A DNA stretch of 12,749 nucleotides, taken from NCBI GenBank assembly GCA_016939345.1, contig JAFGHG010000072.1:1-12749 (forward strand), read 5' to 3'. The notes beneath the pieces were generated by a model. That model saw only the letters and a program-made list of their open reading frames with translations, was not told where the DNA came from and made no database searches. Shown piece by piece: positions 7,254 to 12,749 of the stretch (positions within the stretch are counted from its first letter, which is position 1; each line of letters starts with the position of its first letter). Source of the stretch: Candidatus Omnitrophota bacterium (GTDB lineage Bacteria; Omnitrophota; Gorgyraeia; Duberdicusellales; 4484-171). A program made the position numbers and the translations under genes.

Positions 7254-8833
7254 AATTCTCATTTTCCCGAAGTAACCTTGATCTTGAAGCAAAATTTCTC
7301 CAACGCTGCTTTGAGATGCTTCCCGGACTTTTAAGCTGGCTGGCAATAATAGTGTTTATTGCTTTTGCTGTTTATAAGCCGTTTATTGCCTCAGGCCTTA
7401 TGATTGCTGTCTATATCTACTGGATACTTAAAGTCCTTTACCTTAATCTCAATTTAAAGTCTGCCTATAAGCGCCTGAGCGTAGAGGAGGATGCGGCTGA
7501 CTGGATAACCAGGGCCAGAGGCTTAAATGATGTCAGCGAATACCTCAGGCATTTATATTTGACTGATATTGTAGAGCCTAATACTCCTGAAGACAGATCC
7601 ATGAGCATTCATAAGGCTGAGATAGCCCTTTTGAGGAAGACTAAGAAAATGCCCATGCTTTTAAAAGATATTCATCACTGCCTGATAATGCCGGTTGCTT
7701 CATTGCGGGAAAAAGAATTACAGTCAGCTTTGGAAAGTATCCAGCTCAGCACATTTCATCCGGAAAAGATAATGGTGCTTCTATTAATCGATGAAACCAT
7801 GCCTTCTTCAGAGCAGGAGGCCGTAAAAAATATACAGGAAAGCTTTAAGAGCGAGTTTTTTAAAGTGATGCTGGTCAATGCTTCTCTGACAGAGCCAGGC
7901 CTGAAGCTGTCCATGCCGCAGGCCCTGAACATGGCAGCTGTTAAAGCTGGCGAGTATTTTAAGTCCGAGGATATTTCTTTTCAAAACGTTATCCTGACTG
8001 TTTTTGACCGGCCTTGTTTTTTGCGCCATGATTTTTTAAGCTGTCTGACTTATACCTTTATGGTAAATCCTGACCGGCAGGAGGCAGTATTGCAGCCTAT
8101 TCCTTCATACAGCGAAGGATTGCTGGAAAGAGATCCCGGTTCCGGATTCAGTCAAATAAGTTCCATGAGTTTTGAAGCAGCCCAGGCTGTAAACCCCTGG
8201 AGTTTTTCTTATTTCCTGCCTTGCAGTATGAGCCTGGAGCTTTTTTCCCGCACCGGTTACCTTCCTGAAAGGATATTATCATACAGGCAGGCCTTTTCAT
8301 ACAAGGTTTTGCTTGAGAAGGGAGATGCTTTCAGGGTGATACCTTATTACAGCCGTTACCTGATCGATGCCGGGCTTGAAAAGGCAAAAGCAGAACAGGC
8401 CTGGGCAGCAGAGCTCTTTCCCATAATCATGAGAGGCTTTATGAAGACAAATGCCCTCTCATTTGAGCAGAAGCTTAAGAGGGCTTTGTTTATGCTTGAA
8501 GACCTTGTTTTTAAGGCTACCTGGCCTTTTTTTCTAACTATAGCAGGCTGGATGCCGCTGTTTTTCCTGGGCCGTGAATTTTCTGACCCTCTTTTTTATT
8601 TTAATGTGCCCCGGATAAAAGGGGTGATTTTTTTGCTTTCATTTTTAGGGTTTTTAAATGTCCTGGGCTTAAGTTTGTCGCTTATACCAGCTGGCAAGAA
8701 AAAGCAGTCAATAGCTGATAAGCTTAAAAAAATCCCCGGCTTTACAGTCTCAGCGGTTTTAGCCTATTTTAAGACAGCATCGCAATACCTGCTTGCCCAG
8801 ACCCGTATGTTTTTCGGTAATTACTATAATTAA
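7250..8833 (+). CDS. Divergent GT2-like membrane glycosyltransferase
   Basis: The protein has 527 residues. Two N-terminal membrane helices lie at about 28-62, a soluble region at about 135-400, and at least two more helices at about 423-441 and 457-479. The soluble part has the outline of a family 2 glycosyltransferase: a P-V-A-S strand, ESIQLSTFHPEKIMVLLLID (162-181), and an ILTVFDRPCFLRHDFL segment (248-263) where the metal-binding DxD usually sits. Only Asp253 remains there, and the Q-x-x-R-W motif of processive enzymes appears reduced to EQAWAAE (382-388). The enzyme may be highly divergent or catalytically inactive. The 4-nt overlap with the PEGA-domain gene makes the pair a unit. Membrane topology is more certain than the enzyme class. 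Confidence 0.75.
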   Translation: MKFSFSRSNLDLEAKFLQRCFEMLPGLLSWLAIIVFIAFAVYKPFIASGLMIAVYIYWILKVLYLNLNLKSAYKRLSVEEDAADWITRARGLNDVSEYLRHLYLTDIVEPNTPEDRSMSIHKAEIALLRKTKKMPMLLKDIHHCLIMPVASLREKELQSALESIQLSTFHPEKIMVLLLIDETMPSSEQEAVKNIQESFKSEFFKVMLVNASLTEPGLKLSMPQALNMAAVKAGEYFKSEDISFQNVILTVFDRPCFLRHDFLSCLTYTFMVNPDRQEAVLQPIPSYSEGLLERDPGSGFSQISSMSFEAAQAVNPWSFSYFLPCSMSLELFSRTGYLPERILSYRQAFSYKVLLEKGDAFRVIPYYSRYLIDAGLEKAKAEQAWAAELFPIIMRGFMKTNALSFEQKLKRALFMLEDLVFKATWPFFLTIAGWMPLFFLGREFSDPLFYFNVPRIKGVIFLLSFLGFLNVLGLSLSLIPAGKKKQSIADKLKKIPGFTVSAVLAYFKTASQYLLAQTRMFFGNYYN

Positions 8834-8840
8834 GGTAATG

Positions 8841-8880
8841 GCAAGGGTTATGGTAACAAATCCCTTGCCTGCGGCAGGCA
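8841..8880. repeat. Double palindrome (REP-like) after the GT2-like gene
   Basis: GCAAGGG (8841-8847) pairs with CCCTTGC (8862-8868), and the overlapping TGCCTG CGG CAGGCA (8866-8880) forms a second hairpin, so the two are mutually exclusive structures. No T run follows directly, so it is not a classical terminator; a REP-type repeat or RNA 3'-end stabiliser is more likely. Confidence 0.55.
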
Positions 8881-8917
8881 GGCAAAACCCAAAAAAGCTC
8901 TTAATATCACATCGTCA

Positions 8918-8952
8918 TTTCCACCTGCGAAGTGGCATTTCGGAGGTGGAAA
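8918..8952. repeat. Long intergenic hairpin
   Basis: TTTCCACCT (8918-8926) pairs perfectly with AGGTGGAAA (8944-8952). After a single mismatch, CGAA (8928-8931) pairs with TTCG (8939-8942) around a 7-nt loop. There is no strong U tract after it. This looks like a dispersed palindromic repeat; together with 8841-8880 it occupies most of the 215-nt gap before the AraC-family gene. Confidence 0.6.
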
Positions 8953-8994
8953 GGGTTATTTTAGCGAGTGTAACCATATTTTTTAAATAAAATA

Positions 8995-9023
8995 TTGACC
9001 TGGCTCATATTTTATGTTTAAAT
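8995..9023 (+). promoter_or_regulatory. Possible promoter of the AraC-family/PilZ operon
   Basis: TTGACC (8995-9000) and TTAAAT (9018-9023) are 17 bp apart. The leader to the ATG at 9049 would be about 20 nt. The -10 is a 4-of-6 match, in an AT-rich region where chance matches are frequent. Confidence 0.45.
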
Positions 9024-9048
9024 AACTTTTCCAAAAATCAACCAATAT

Positions 9049-9885
9049 ATGATTTATTTTGAGCGCTTGGGCATAACTCAGAAGTGGAGGAAGATGTTTG
9101 AAGAGTGCAGCGGCCTCAAAATAAATTTCTTCAGCCTCAAGGCTGTCCTGGCTACCAAAAAAACCCCCTGTATCAGCTACTGCTCCAAATACACCAAGCG
9201 CTGTTCCCTGAACATCTTAGAGATATATCATAACCTCCAGACTCAGAAGTATCACCTTTTTGAATGCGAAAACGGGTTTAAGATCGCTCTTGTGCCTTTG
9301 CGCAGTAACGGCCAGATAGTCAGCCTGCTTTATGCCTGCCAGTATAAGAACCTTAATGAGCCTAAAAGCACTCTCAAGCATTATGCCCAGGTCTTATCAG
9401 AGACCATGAACTATCTTTATAAATTCGAATGCCCTTTACCGGCTTTTTCCCATCTTGGCCAGGCTGACCATCCCAAAAGGATACTAAAAGACATAACCCA
9501 GTATCTTAACCAGTATTTTTACCAGACCAACCTTTCTCTGAAAAAAATATCCCATGACCATAAGATAAGCTACTATCACCTGAGCCATCTGTTCAAGAAA
9601 CAGCTGGGCATCTCTTTTGTCAAATATCTGACCCGGATAAGGATAGCCAAAAGCATAAAGTTTTTAAAAAATCGCAAGCTTACCATCTCTCAGGTGGCTT
9701 ATGCCGTAGGCTATGATGACCCGGGTTATTTTTGTAAAGTCTTTAAAGAGCATACCAATGCTTCACCGGGAAGCTTCCGAAAAAAATTCTATACATCCCA
9801 GAACCGGCTGAAAAAAAATTCCCTTGAGGAAAATAAAAAAAACAGCCATATAAACCATAAAGCCCATATGCTGGCCGGAGCATAA
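9049..9885 (+). CDS. AraC-family transcriptional regulator with PocR-like sensor domain
   Basis: The protein has 278 residues. The C-terminal half (about 143-248) is an AraC/XylS double helix-turn-helix: LSLKKISHDHKISYYHLSHL is the first helix-turn-helix and ISQVAYAVGYDDPGYFCKVF, with the family's GY-D-x-x-YF-x-x-x-F signature, is the second. The N-terminal ~125 residues resemble the PocR sensory fold: C41, C45, C52 and C73 are spaced as in PocR domains, followed by FKIALVPLRSNGQIVSLLYACQY, which matches the usual I-x-x-P-[IL]-x-x-x-G-x-x-x-x-x-L-x-x-G-Q strand pair. C20 and C97 add to the set, so a metal, redox or small-molecule signal is plausible. The basic tail after 250 is probably disordered. 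The next gene starts 6 nt after the stop, so it shares the transcript. The ligand and targets are not visible; nearby secreted repeat genes are candidates. Confidence 0.85.
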   Translation: MIYFERLGITQKWRKMFEECSGLKINFFSLKAVLATKKTPCISYCSKYTKRCSLNILEIYHNLQTQKYHLFECENGFKIALVPLRSNGQIVSLLYACQYKNLNEPKSTLKHYAQVLSETMNYLYKFECPLPAFSHLGQADHPKRILKDITQYLNQYFYQTNLSLKKISHDHKISYYHLSHLFKKQLGISFVKYLTRIRIAKSIKFLKNRKLTISQVAYAVGYDDPGYFCKVFKEHTNASPGSFRKKFYTSQNRLKKNSLEENKKNSHINHKAHMLAGA

Positions 9886-9891
9886 AAGTTT

Positions 9892-10305
9892 ATGCAGCCA
9901 AGAAAAGAACAGAGAAGGTTCAAGCGCTACGAGCGGGAAGTAGATTTAATAGCCAATATTTTCCAGAAAAAAGAAAAAGCCAACCAGTCCTTTAACATAC
10001 CTTTAAAGACCATAAACATCAGTAAAGCCGGTCTTATGGGCCTCTGGCCTAAAGGCTGGCAGTGCCCGAGCTGCAAAAAATGCCTTTTCTGGATACTTAA
10101 TGCTGATTGCCGGCTAAAGCCTAATGACGCTAACGGCGACTCCACAAAGCCTCTTCCCATAGGCTGCTGCCTGCGCCTTCGTTCAGCTGGCCCGCATATC
10201 CAGGATATAGATGCTGAAGTAGCCTGGATACGTTACAGCCCGGAAGCTGATTCCTACGTCGTGGGCATGCGTTTTCTTCAGGAAATGCCTTCTTTGCCTT
10301 TTTAA
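9892..10305 (+). CDS. Small PilZ-domain protein with CxxCxxC insert
   Basis: This 137-residue protein has the two parts of a PilZ c-di-GMP site: an Arg-rich N-terminal segment RRFKRYER (R8/R9-x-x-R12) and N42-I-S44-K-A-G47, the (D/N)xSxxG motif. The closing strands, DAEVAWIRY and YVVGMRFL, are typical of the family. Directly after the second motif there is a Cys-rich insert C58-P-S-C61-K-K-C64, with further Cys at 73, 92 and 93, which suggests a small zinc-binding or redox loop in the barrel. The gene follows the AraC-family gene by 6 nt and has no strong Shine-Dalgarno, so it is likely translated by reinitiation from its neighbour. A role as c-di-GMP receptor that modulates the regulator or surface-fibre output is inference. 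Confidence 0.82.
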   Translation: MQPRKEQRRFKRYEREVDLIANIFQKKEKANQSFNIPLKTINISKAGLMGLWPKGWQCPSCKKCLFWILNADCRLKPNDANGDSTKPLPIGCCLRLRSAGPHIQDIDAEVAWIRYSPEADSYVVGMRFLQEMPSLPF

Positions 10306-10348
10306 GCCTTCCCAGCAAAAATTTCCCATAAAAAAGCAAATTTCTCCA

Positions 10349-10442
10349 TTGACTATTAGCCTTGGCGTGTTACACTTGCTTTCCGGGTTTTAGCTGTAAA
10401 CGCTTACAGTTAATGAAAGGGTCTATAATCTGTACCTATAAT
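10349..10442 (+). promoter_or_regulatory. Promoter region of the secreted repeat-protein genes
   Basis: Three possible promoters are stacked. TTGACT (10349-10354) with TACACT (10371-10376) has a 16-bp spacer. Two TATAAT boxes follow at 10424-10429 and 10437-10442; CTTACA (10403-10408) is a possible but closely spaced -35 for the first. Transcripts would carry leaders of roughly 110-180 nt. I see no known riboswitch consensus in 10443-10556; it ends in an A-rich tract and a strong ribosome binding site. Confidence 0.55.
10394..10409. promoter_or_regulatory. cre-like/LacI-family operator palindrome
   Basis: CTGTAAACGCTTACAG has perfect 6-bp arms around a CG-containing centre, and the inner 14 bases fit the cre consensus TGWAANCGNTNWCA bound by CcpA and related LacI-family proteins. 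It lies downstream of the first promoter candidate and overlaps the -35 region of the second, where a bound repressor could act. Whether this organism has a CcpA-like regulator is unknown. Confidence 0.45.
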
Positions 10443-10540
10443 GATTCACGGGTCATCAAAAATTACCTGCGCTATAGTCCTGCAATCAAGAGTTAAGCAC
10501 ATTTTTTTTATTAACCAGCCAAAAAAAAATCTAAAAAAGA

Positions 10541-10549
10541 AAGGGGGTG
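10541..10549 (+). promoter_or_regulatory. Strong Shine-Dalgarno of the first repeat-protein gene
   Basis: AAGGGGGTG lies 7 nt before the ATG at 10557. Most other genes in the window have weak or no Shine-Dalgarno, so this and the AAGGAGG before the second paralogue suggest that these proteins are made in quantity. Confidence 0.75.
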
Positions 10550-10556
10550 AAAAAAT

Positions 10557-11156
10557 ATGAAGAAGTGTTTCGCGTTTCTTCTCGGTCTAGCTCTTTGTCT
10601 GCCGTTGTTCGCCGCAGAGCTTACTGATGCTGAGATGTCGGGCATCTATGCCGGAAAAATTGCTGTTGACATCAATAAAGTCACAGCAACCCAATCAGCA
10701 GCAGCAGCTCAAAGTAACATCGCCGCAATTGTTGCTAATGATGATATTTACAAATCAGATATCATCAACAGAAACGATGCTAATGTTACTAACGCTGGCG
10801 ATTCAGCAGCAGCAATCCAGTCAAACATCGCTGTAGCAGCATCCTTTGGTTTATGCTCTCTAGGTCAAGGTTGCGAGGCAAATGTAATTGGCGCTGACAT
10901 TAACAATACCAACAATGCTGAGGTTGAAAACACTTATGATGCCAACAGTGATGGTTTTATAGGCACAACAATTGTAGGTTCTTCAGTTGATGTTAACGTT
11001 AATGGTGATGGCGGTTCAATAAATGATACTTGGGCACGCTATTCAGCAGTAGCTAATCAGAGCAACATTGGCATAGCTGCAGCATTGCTTGGAGATGTTA
11101 AGTACTCAGATGTTGTAAATGTAAATAAGGCAACTGTCGTTAATAAGCCTGAGTAA
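10557..11156 (+). CDS. Secreted curlin-like Asn/Ala-rich repeat protein, paralogue 1
   Basis: This 199-residue protein starts with a Sec signal peptide (MKKCFAFLLG..., cleavage probably after A20). The acidic segment ELTDAEMSGIYAG (21-33) follows and is conserved in the two next genes. The body is a repeat: S-A-x-A-x-Q-S-N-I blocks with Q52, Q88 and Q168, each followed by an I-x-N-x-N-x-A-x-V-x-N strand (for example INNTNNAEVEN at 115-125). A longer unit holds SSVDVNVNGDGGSIN (142-156). The regular Gln/Asn ladder resembles curlin repeats (S-x5-Q-x-G-x4-N-x5-Q) without matching them exactly, so a beta-solenoid or amyloid-like surface fibre is the best guess. C100 and C106 may form a disulfide. 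It is 40 nt upstream of its closest paralogue. I do not recognise a named family. Confidence 0.88.
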   Translation: MKKCFAFLLGLALCLPLFAAELTDAEMSGIYAGKIAVDINKVTATQSAAAAQSNIAAIVANDDIYKSDIINRNDANVTNAGDSAAAIQSNIAVAASFGLCSLGQGCEANVIGADINNTNNAEVENTYDANSDGFIGTTIVGSSVDVNVNGDGGSINDTWARYSAVANQSNIGIAAALLGDVKYSDVVNVNKATVVNKPE

Positions 11157-11181
11157 TCAAGTGATCTTTAAAACAGATTTT

Positions 11182-11188
11182 AAGGAGG
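11182..11188 (+). promoter_or_regulatory. Shine-Dalgarno that decides the start of paralogue 2
   Basis: AAGGAGG ends 8 nt before the ATG at 11197. The in-frame GTG at 11161 lies upstream and would place a charged segment, FKTDFKEDLE, before the signal peptide. The ATG at 11197 gives a signal peptide that aligns without gaps with paralogue 1, so it is the real start. Confidence 0.9.
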
Positions 11189-11196
11189 ATTTAGAA

Positions 11197-11778
11197 ATGA
11201 AAAGTTTATCAATTTTAATTGTAGCCCTGTTAGCAGTTTCGCCATTGTTTGCCGGCGAACTTACTAATGATGAGATGGCTGATATTTATGCCGGAAAGAT
11301 TACAGTTGACATCAATGAAGTTGCTGCAACCAATTCAGCAGTAGCAGCCCAAAGCAACCTTGCAGCTATAGTTAGCAATGATGACATTGAAAGATCTGAT
11401 ATCTCTAACGCTAACATAGCAGATGTTACCAATGAAGGCGCTGCAGCATTGGCATTACAGTCAAACATCGGCGTAGCCGCATCTTTTGGCGGATGCTATG
11501 GCGATTCTTGCTATGAACATGTTATAGGTGCTGACATTAAGAATGCAAATACTGCAGAAGTTGAAAACAAATATGTAGCTGGCAACATAACTACTACCGG
11601 TTCATCAGTTGATGTTAATGTTAATGGTGATGGCGGTTCGATCAATGCCTCTACTTTAAAGACTTCAGCAGTTGCATCTCAAAGCAACATCGGCATAGTC
11701 GCAGCTTTAGCTGGCGATGTTAAATATTCTGATGTTATTAATAAGAACACGGCAATAGTAGTTAACAAACCTAAATAA
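11197..11778 (+). CDS. Secreted curlin-like Asn/Ala-rich repeat protein, paralogue 2
   Basis: From the ATG at 11197 the protein has 193 residues. It aligns with paralogue 1 in the same register through the signal peptide (1-20), the acidic segment ELTNDEMADIYAG (21-33) and the KITVDIN strand. Repeat glutamines lie at Q52, Q88 and Q162, with NxNxAxV strands such as NANTAEVEN (115-123) and the shared SSVDVNVNGDGGSIN unit (136-150). The close Cys pair is retained (C100, C105) though the residues between differ. The two genes are similar at nucleotide level too, for instance around 10986-11026 and 11606-11646, so they arose by tandem duplication. They probably share a transcript. Secretion and assembly partners (a CsgG-like pore, for example) are not in this window. 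Confidence 0.88.
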   Translation: MKSLSILIVALLAVSPLFAGELTNDEMADIYAGKITVDINEVAATNSAVAAQSNLAAIVSNDDIERSDISNANIADVTNEGAAALALQSNIGVAASFGGCYGDSCYEHVIGADIKNANTAEVENKYVAGNITTTGSSVDVNVNGDGGSINASTLKTSAVASQSNIGIVAALAGDVKYSDVINKNTAIVVNKPK

Positions 11779-11780
11779 TG

Positions 11781-11807
11781 CCTATTTATAAATAGGTTTA
11801 ATTTTTT
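11781..11807 (+). terminator. Weak intrinsic terminator after paralogue 2
   Basis: CCTATTTATAAATAGG (11781-11796) is a perfect 16-bp palindrome that folds as a 6-bp stem with a UAUA loop and is followed by TTTAATTTTTT. The stem is AU-rich, so termination would be partial, which would lower expression of the third paralogue relative to the first two. The same palindrome could instead be a DNA-binding site. Confidence 0.45.
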
Positions 11808-11842
11808 CGGGAAAGGTAATTCATTTTCCTTTCCCGAAAAAA
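11802..11842. repeat. Long perfect hairpin before paralogue 3
   Basis: A 15-bp perfect inverted repeat (11802-11816 with 11828-11842; core CGGGAAAGG and CCTTTCCCG) encloses an 11-nt loop. On the + strand its T run is at the 5' side and no T run follows, but on either strand the stem could stall polymerase or protect an RNA end. It ends 10 nt before the next ATG, where no Shine-Dalgarno is seen, so it may control translation or stability of paralogue 3. Confidence 0.8.
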
Positions 11843-11852
11843 TGTTTTAATC

Positions 11853-12749
11853 ATGAAATTTCTTAGCAAAATACTTTTGACTTTTATTTTAGCCGCGGTA
11901 TTGGTTTTTAATCCAAGTCTTGGCTGTTTTACCCAGCAAGCAGTTGAGCTAAGTGATGCTGAGTTAGATAATCTCTTTGCCGGCGGCCTTAATATAGATA
12001 TAAATGCAGTAGAAGCTAAGATTTCTGCTGTAACAGCACAGAGTAATATAGGAGCCCTTTATTCCCAATGCGGGGATATTACCAGCAGCTCAGTTAATAA
12101 TACCAATACAGCTTATGTGTTTAACATCGGCAATTCTGCTATTGCCTCTCAGAACAATATTGCTCTTACTGTGGCTAAAGAGGGTGATATTGATTCAGTT
12201 ACTTTGCGTAATTTTAACTTTGCCGAAGTAGAGAATACCGGCATTGATGAGTCAGGCTCAGGCGGAGTCAATTTAAACCAGCTTAATATAAGCGGTGCCG
12301 GCTTAGATTTTAGGCTTAACAATTTTAACTCATCTAACTCTGCCCTGGCGATCCAGAGTAATATTGCCGCGGCAGTTGCCTTAAACGGCAATATCAGTAA
12401 CCTTGTCATTGATAACTCAAACTTTGCCTGTGTGCGAAATAGCGGTAATTCAGCTTTGGCTGTTCAAAACAATATCGGCATGGCCATTGCTCCTCATGGA
12501 GACATAAGCGATACAGTTATCAACAACACCAATATTGCTCATGTTTTCAATGATGCCACAAGCGGTATAGCTGGAGGAGTAGATGCCTTTTCTCTGGACA
12601 TGACCATGGGCTCTCTGGATATAACCATAAACGGAGTTACTACTAATTTATCAGCTTCAGCTATCCAGAGCAATATCGGCATTATCGCAGTGGGAAACGG
12701 CCACTCCATAACTAACAGCACTATCAACAACTACAATAATATGGGCGGA
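11853..12749 (+). CDS. Secreted curlin-like repeat protein, paralogue 3 (incomplete, runs off the window)
   Basis: An open frame of 299 codons with no stop runs from the ATG at 11853 to the last base. It starts with a signal peptide (KILLTFILAAVLVF core) and then the acidic segment VELSDAELDNLFAGG (31-45), as in the upstream paralogues but ending in a true double glycine. The repeats are more regular and numerous: Q63, Q100, Q168, Q205 and Q272, spaced 37, 68, 37 and 67 residues, so a short and a long unit alternate in a super-repeat of about 105 residues. Each block reads [SA]-x-x-Q-[SN]-N-I, then G-[DN]-I, then N-x-N-x-A-x-V-x-N. Cys25 near the signal end lacks a canonical lipobox. It is larger and more divergent than its neighbours and could be a nucleator, anchor or cap of the same fibre. 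No Shine-Dalgarno is visible. Confidence 0.85.
   Translation, partial: MKFLSKILLTFILAAVLVFNPSLGCFTQQAVELSDAELDNLFAGGLNIDINAVEAKISAVTAQSNIGALYSQCGDITSSSVNNTNTAYVFNIGNSAIASQNNIALTVAKEGDIDSVTLRNFNFAEVENTGIDESGSGGVNLNQLNISGAGLDFRLNNFNSSNSALAIQSNIAAAVALNGNISNLVIDNSNFACVRNSGNSALAVQNNIGMAIAPHGDISDTVINNTNIAHVFNDATSGIAGGVDAFSLDMTMGSLDITINGVTTNLSASAIQSNIGIIAVGNGHSITNSTINNYNNMGG

Noticed and set aside
8793..8990. Small + strand open frame overlapping the end of the GT2-like gene
   Set aside because: It lies across palindromic repeats, has no Shine-Dalgarno, and its translation shows no domain or protein-like composition.
10362..10380. Sigma54-like promoter (TTGGCGTG...TTGCT) upstream of the repeat genes
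   Set aside because: The GG and GC dinucleotides are 12 bases apart; the sigma54 -24/-12 elements need 10. The sequence fits a sigma70 -10/-35 pair better.
10443..10556. c-di-GMP riboswitch in the long leader of paralogue 1
   Set aside because: Context made it attractive, but I could not find the conserved GEMM elements or a convincing set of paired stems.
11161..11196. GTG at 11161 as the start of paralogue 2
   Set aside because: It precedes the AAGGAGG ribosome binding site and adds a charged segment before an otherwise normal signal peptide; the ATG at 11197 aligns exactly with paralogue 1.
10557..12749. True CsgA/CsgB curli subunits
   Set aside because: The Gln/Asn ladder is similar, but the exact S-x5-Q-x-G-x4-N-x5-Q spacing is absent, the repeat is 36-37 residues or longer, not about 22, and no csg partner genes are in view.

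Overview
The window looks like a chromosomal segment of a Gram-negative-type bacterium from a poorly cultured lineage. A PEGA/propeller membrane protein, PilZ proteins, a stand-alone EF-G, palindromic intergenic repeats and moderate GC together recall candidate phyla such as Omnitrophota. That placement is inference from general character; there is no rRNA or other decisive marker here. All genes read on the + strand.

Layout. (1) Positions 1-260 hold two tandem copies of a repeat whose core can fold into an imperfect hairpin; the second copy ends one base before the start codon of nth (endonuclease III, 261-893). (2) A strong promoter at 923-953 drives a two-gene signalling operon: a hybrid sensor kinase (979-3030: PAS, HisKA/HATPase, a region that reads as a degenerate GGDEF domain, and PilZ) overlapping by 4 nt a receiver-only response regulator (3027-3416). 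(3) fusA (EF-G, 3520-5613) stands alone with its own promoter. (4) Another copy of the hairpin repeat (5651-5788) precedes an overlapping pair of membrane genes: a PEGA-domain/propeller-like protein (5856-7253) and a divergent GT2-like glycosyltransferase with membrane helices (7250-8833). (5) After a 215-nt gap with REP-like palindromes come an AraC-family regulator with a Cys-rich PocR-like sensor (9049-9885) and a small PilZ protein carrying a CxxCxxC insert (9892-10305). (6) A 251-nt regulatory region with several promoter-like elements and a cre-like palindrome leads into three tandem paralogous genes (10557-11156, 11197-11778, and 11853 to the window end, incomplete) for secreted Asn/Ala-rich repeat proteins.

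The three secreted proteins are the most interesting part. Each has a Sec-type signal peptide, then a conserved acidic segment ending in AG or AGG (E-L-[ST]-x-x-E-[LM]-x-x-[IL]-[YF]-A-G), then repeats of the form S-A-x-A-x-Q-[SN]-N-[IL] followed by N-x-N-x-A-x-V-x-N. The Gln/Asn ladder resembles curlin repeats, and the proteins are candidates for an extracellular beta-solenoid or functional amyloid fibre. AraC and PilZ regulators lie immediately upstream and a kinase with GGDEF-like and PilZ domains lies in the same window, so a c-di-GMP-linked matrix or surface-fibre system is a reasonable hypothesis, though the sequence does not prove it.
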